DNA of 64,000 nt. Source: Bacillus_CJ salitolerans (lineage in GTDB: Bacteria; Bacillota; Bacilli; Bacillales; SA4). The notes beneath the pieces are model-generated. The model was not told where the DNA came from, made no database searches, and saw nothing but the letters and a program-made list of their open reading frames with translations. Every line of letters starts with the position of its first letter. Within the stretch, counting starts at the first letter, position 1. Of the stretch, positions 61,887 through 64,000 are shown one piece after another. The DNA is taken from NCBI RefSeq assembly GCF_042680805.1, contig NZ_JBHUEM010000020.1, forward strand, positions 248,001 through 312,000, in the 5' to 3' direction. The position numbers were made by a program, and so were the translations under genes.

Positions 61887-62819
61887 ATGAATACTATCCT
61901 ACCACTACAAGTAAATAATCGAATGATAGGAATAACACTCGTGTTAATAGCTGCATCTCTTTGGGGAATCTCCGGGACTGTCGCTCAGTATTTATTTCAA
62001 TTAAACGGGTTTACGGCAGAGTGGCTAGTCGTTGTCCGGCTACAAATCGCTGGGTTTTTGATGCTTTTACTCGCCTACCGTAAGCAAAAATCAAGAATCT
62101 GGCATGTATGGAAAATGAATCAAACTAGAAATCAATTAATATTGTTCAGCCTAATAGGTATGTTAGGTGTTCAATACACTTACTTTGCTGCCATTGAGGA
62201 AAGCAATGCTGCTACCGCTACGGTCCTTCAATATTTAGGACCCGTATTTATCGCCATTTATATAGTTGTAAAAGAAAAAAGAGTACCTACATCAAGGGAA
62301 CTTTTCATCATATTTTTGGCACTCCTTGGAACCTTTCTCCTCGTTACAAATGGACAACTAACATCATTGTCGTTATCTATTTGGGGTGTATTTTGGGGAA
62401 TTGCTTCTGGTGTTGCTCTTGCCTTTTACACACTTCAGCCTTACACATTAATTAAGAACTATGGCACTATGATTGTAGTAGGGTGGGGGATGTTTATTGG
62501 TGGATTAGGATTTAGTTTGTTTTTCCATCCATGGAATATCTCAGGAGAACTTAATGCAATGACACTTATGGCTATTTTTTTCGTCATAATATTTGGGACA
62601 CTCATTCCATTTTATTGTTACTTAGAAAGCTTACAGTTTTTATCCGCATCCGAAACTAGCATCCTATCATGTGCAGAGCCTTTATCAGCAGCGATTATTG
62701 CTGTTGTATGGTTACAAGTTTCGTTAGGTATCATGCAATGGATTGGAACACTATTTATATTATTAACAATCATCTTCCTGTCAAAGCAAGGTAAAAAGGG
62801 CAAAGAGATGAATAGATAA
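61887..62819 (+). CDS. EamA/DMT family transporter
   Basis: A 310-residue, ten-helix drug/metabolite transporter made of two EamA halves (about residues 15-145 and 155-300). The typical boundary motif ATVLQYLGPVFIAIYIVVKEKRVPT is near 105 and its second-half match ETSILSCAEPLSAAIIAVVWLQV near 258. The family exports amino acids or metabolites; the substrate is unknown. AAGGAAGAGGTTTT precedes ATG 61887. The HAD phosphatase gene follows 40 bases later in the same direction. Confidence 0.9.
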   Translation: MNTILPLQVNNRMIGITLVLIAASLWGISGTVAQYLFQLNGFTAEWLVVVRLQIAGFLMLLLAYRKQKSRIWHVWKMNQTRNQLILFSLIGMLGVQYTYFAAIEESNAATATVLQYLGPVFIAIYIVVKEKRVPTSRELFIIFLALLGTFLLVTNGQLTSLSLSIWGVFWGIASGVALAFYTLQPYTLIKNYGTMIVVGWGMFIGGLGFSLFFHPWNISGELNAMTLMAIFFVIIFGTLIPFYCYLESLQFLSASETSILSCAEPLSAAIIAVVWLQVSLGIMQWIGTLFILLTIIFLSKQGKKGKEMNR

Positions 62820-62859
62820 AATAAACATTATAGAAATAGAGTTGGAAGGGATGTCAACA

Positions 62860-63537
62860 ATGAACATTAAAGCAATTGTATTTGATTTTGATGGTTTAGT
62901 AGTAGATACTGAATCAGTTTGGTTTGAAGTATTCCAAGAAGTAATGAGGTCTGAATATGAATTTGACTTTAAAATTGAAGATTTCTCCATATGCATTGGA
63001 ACTTCCGATGATTTTTTATTTGAAAGACTCTCACATCTAGCTGATAGGGAGCTCGATCGTTCTTTGATTAAGGAAAAAACACGGGAACTATACGAAACCA
63101 AAATGATTGAATTGAGCATTCGAGATGGTGTCATAGATTACTTAGAAACGGCTAAACGTCTAGGGTTAAAAATTGGACTTGCATCGAGTTCAAGTAAAGC
63201 TTGGGTAGAGGGATTATTAAATAGATTTCAGATAAGAGAGTACTTTGAAGTAATAAAAACATCGGATGATGTAAAGAGAGTAAAGCCTGACCCAGAGCTT
63301 TACTTACAGGCCATTCAAGGTTTAGGAGTGCTCTGTCATGAAGCAGTAGCCTTTGAAGATTCTAAAAATGGACTTATTGCAGCTAAGGAAGCCGGTCTAT
63401 TTTGCGTCATTGTACCAAACCCAGTTACAAGCTTACTAGATTTTAATGGTCATTTGTATCGCTTATCATCTATGGCAGAGATAGGACTAAATGAGCTTTT
63501 AATCCTTCTTAAGGATAAGTTCGAAACTAAAGAGTAG
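62860..63537 (+). CDS. HAD-IA phosphatase, beta-PGM/phosphoglycolate-phosphatase-like
   Basis: A 225-residue HAD hydrolase. Motif I is DFDGLVVDTE near residue 8, motif II lies in LASSSSKAWV near 108, motif III Lys is in RVKPDPELYLQAI near 140, and motif IV is FEDSKNGLIAAKEAG near 165. This layout (subclass IA, variant 3) resembles B. subtilis YhcW and beta-phosphoglucomutase relatives and differs from the YjjG-like pair at 1926 and 5941. GGAAGGG (62844-62850) fits ATG 62860 best; the frame opens earlier. The substrate is unknown. Confidence 0.88.
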   Translation: MNIKAIVFDFDGLVVDTESVWFEVFQEVMRSEYEFDFKIEDFSICIGTSDDFLFERLSHLADRELDRSLIKEKTRELYETKMIELSIRDGVIDYLETAKRLGLKIGLASSSSKAWVEGLLNRFQIREYFEVIKTSDDVKRVKPDPELYLQAIQGLGVLCHEAVAFEDSKNGLIAAKEAGLFCVIVPNPVTSLLDFNGHLYRLSSMAEIGLNELLILLKDKFETKE

Positions 63538-63716
63538 TAGTGTGCCTCTCTGAATTTTACATCACGGAGATATTAATCAAAATGGAGTATACGTTATGAC
63601 GTTGAAATATAGACAAGATATGATGGAAAGTCGTAACCAATAATGATGAAACCTAAGGTAGAATGATTGTTTTAGACGATCAGAAGTTATGAAATCATAG
63701 AATAAGATTTTTTAAG

Positions 63717-64000
63717 AAGGCTGTTTTCGTATAGATTGTTGCTTTCTTGATCAAACTTTATAAAGGTTGATATAATGGGGTTTAAGGAGGCGTTCAAGTA
63801 TGTGGAAAGATGTATATGAGGATTTCAGCGATTTAACAAAATCAGAACAAATAGCACTATTCGAAGCGGTGAAACAAGATTGATTTCCAGAAGAACCAGA
63901 TAAAATCACAAAACTACTCAGAACCATTCGTGAAGCACGATTTGCTTCAGGTATGGCTTGTGTTCACTGTGGAAGTACATCCGTTAAACGCAATGGCAAA
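63717..64000 (+). mobile_element. IS1595-like insertion sequence (left part; continues past window)
   Basis: The left end is taken near 63717 (AAGGCTGTTTTCGTATAG, an end type I associate with such elements). A promoter of TTGATC (63747-63752) and TATAAT (63771-63776) with an 18-base spacer precedes the transposase gene. The right end lies outside the window. Confidence 0.55.
63800..64000 (+). pseudogene. IS1595-type transposase, N-terminus with in-frame TGA
   Basis: AAGGAGGCGTTCAAGT precedes ATG 63800. The frame reads MWKDVYEDFSDLTKSEQ to EAVKQD, then TGA 63881-63883 (probably TTA Leu in intact copies), then FPEEPDKITKLLRTIREARF and the zinc-ribbon motif CVHCGSTSVKRNGK at the window edge. 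That ribbon is the usual N-terminal domain of IS1595-family transposases. One point mutation inactivates this copy, unless the intact remainder lies beyond the window with other changes. Confidence 0.7.

Overview
The window looks like chromosomal DNA of a low-GC, endospore-forming Bacillaceae species (Bacillus sensu lato). Evidence: an alpha/beta-type small acid-soluble spore protein gene, a ClpE gene with CtsR operators, a preQ1-I riboswitch of the Bacillus kind, strong AGGAGG ribosome binding sites with many TTG/GTG starts, and many short intrinsic terminators. I cannot name the species. No rRNA, tRNA or CRISPR array was seen.

Layout. 1-7.6 kb is a decaying accessory stretch: the 3'-truncated (by the window edge) membrane protein, small membrane proteins, two paralogous YjjG-like HAD phosphatases, a CD3324-type HTH protein, a GNAT enzyme, a truncated group II intron with a broken reverse transcriptase, a histidine phosphatase and two stubs of IS110-type transposases. 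7.6-17.4 kb holds two M3 peptidases, a methyl-accepting chemotaxis protein behind a degraded cheW, and several broken small or secreted genes. 17.4-25.4 kb holds a broken traX, a pentapeptide-protein stub, an MFS transporter, a four-gene ArsR/ABC-2 transporter operon with a palindromic promoter-operator, and a kinase gene translationally coupled to a tiny basic protein gene. 25.9-36.9 kb is a mix: an SLH protein, nucleotidyltransferase-like proteins, a lipoprotein gene with an in-frame stop, aminopeptidase AmpS, SASP, MFS, methionine aminopeptidase, a VOC protein and a 48-residue peptide gene. 37.1-40.6 kb is ordinary: ZupT, PssA, a membrane protein and an M20 peptidase. 41.0-46.6 kb is a complete Tn3-family transposon with 38-bp inverted repeats and a perfect 5-bp target duplication (ATTTA); it carries a DJ-1/PfpI gene and a WYL regulator as passengers, while its transposase gene is broken at three places. 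46.7-49.2 kb is a cadC-cadA operon in which cadA has an in-frame TGA at the first Cys of the metal-binding CxxC. 49.3-63.5 kb is mainly core-like: Nudix, cold shock protein, ClpE, topoisomerase III, a secreted four-repeat protein, a preQ1-riboswitch-controlled transporter, a DMT transporter and a HAD phosphatase. The right edge enters an IS1595-like element whose transposase already has a stop.

How it fits together. The clear functional units are the ArsR-ABC operon (regulated export), cadC-cadA (metal efflux sensing and pumping), the riboswitch-transporter pair (queuosine precursor salvage) and clpE under CtsR (heat and protein stress). The most striking overall property is gene decay: about eighteen genes are interrupted or truncated, next to four kinds of mobile element. 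Three copies of a structured intergenic repeat (at 17.5, 24.2 and 35.9 kb) show paired changes in their stems. Function calls come from motifs read by eye; no database search was made.
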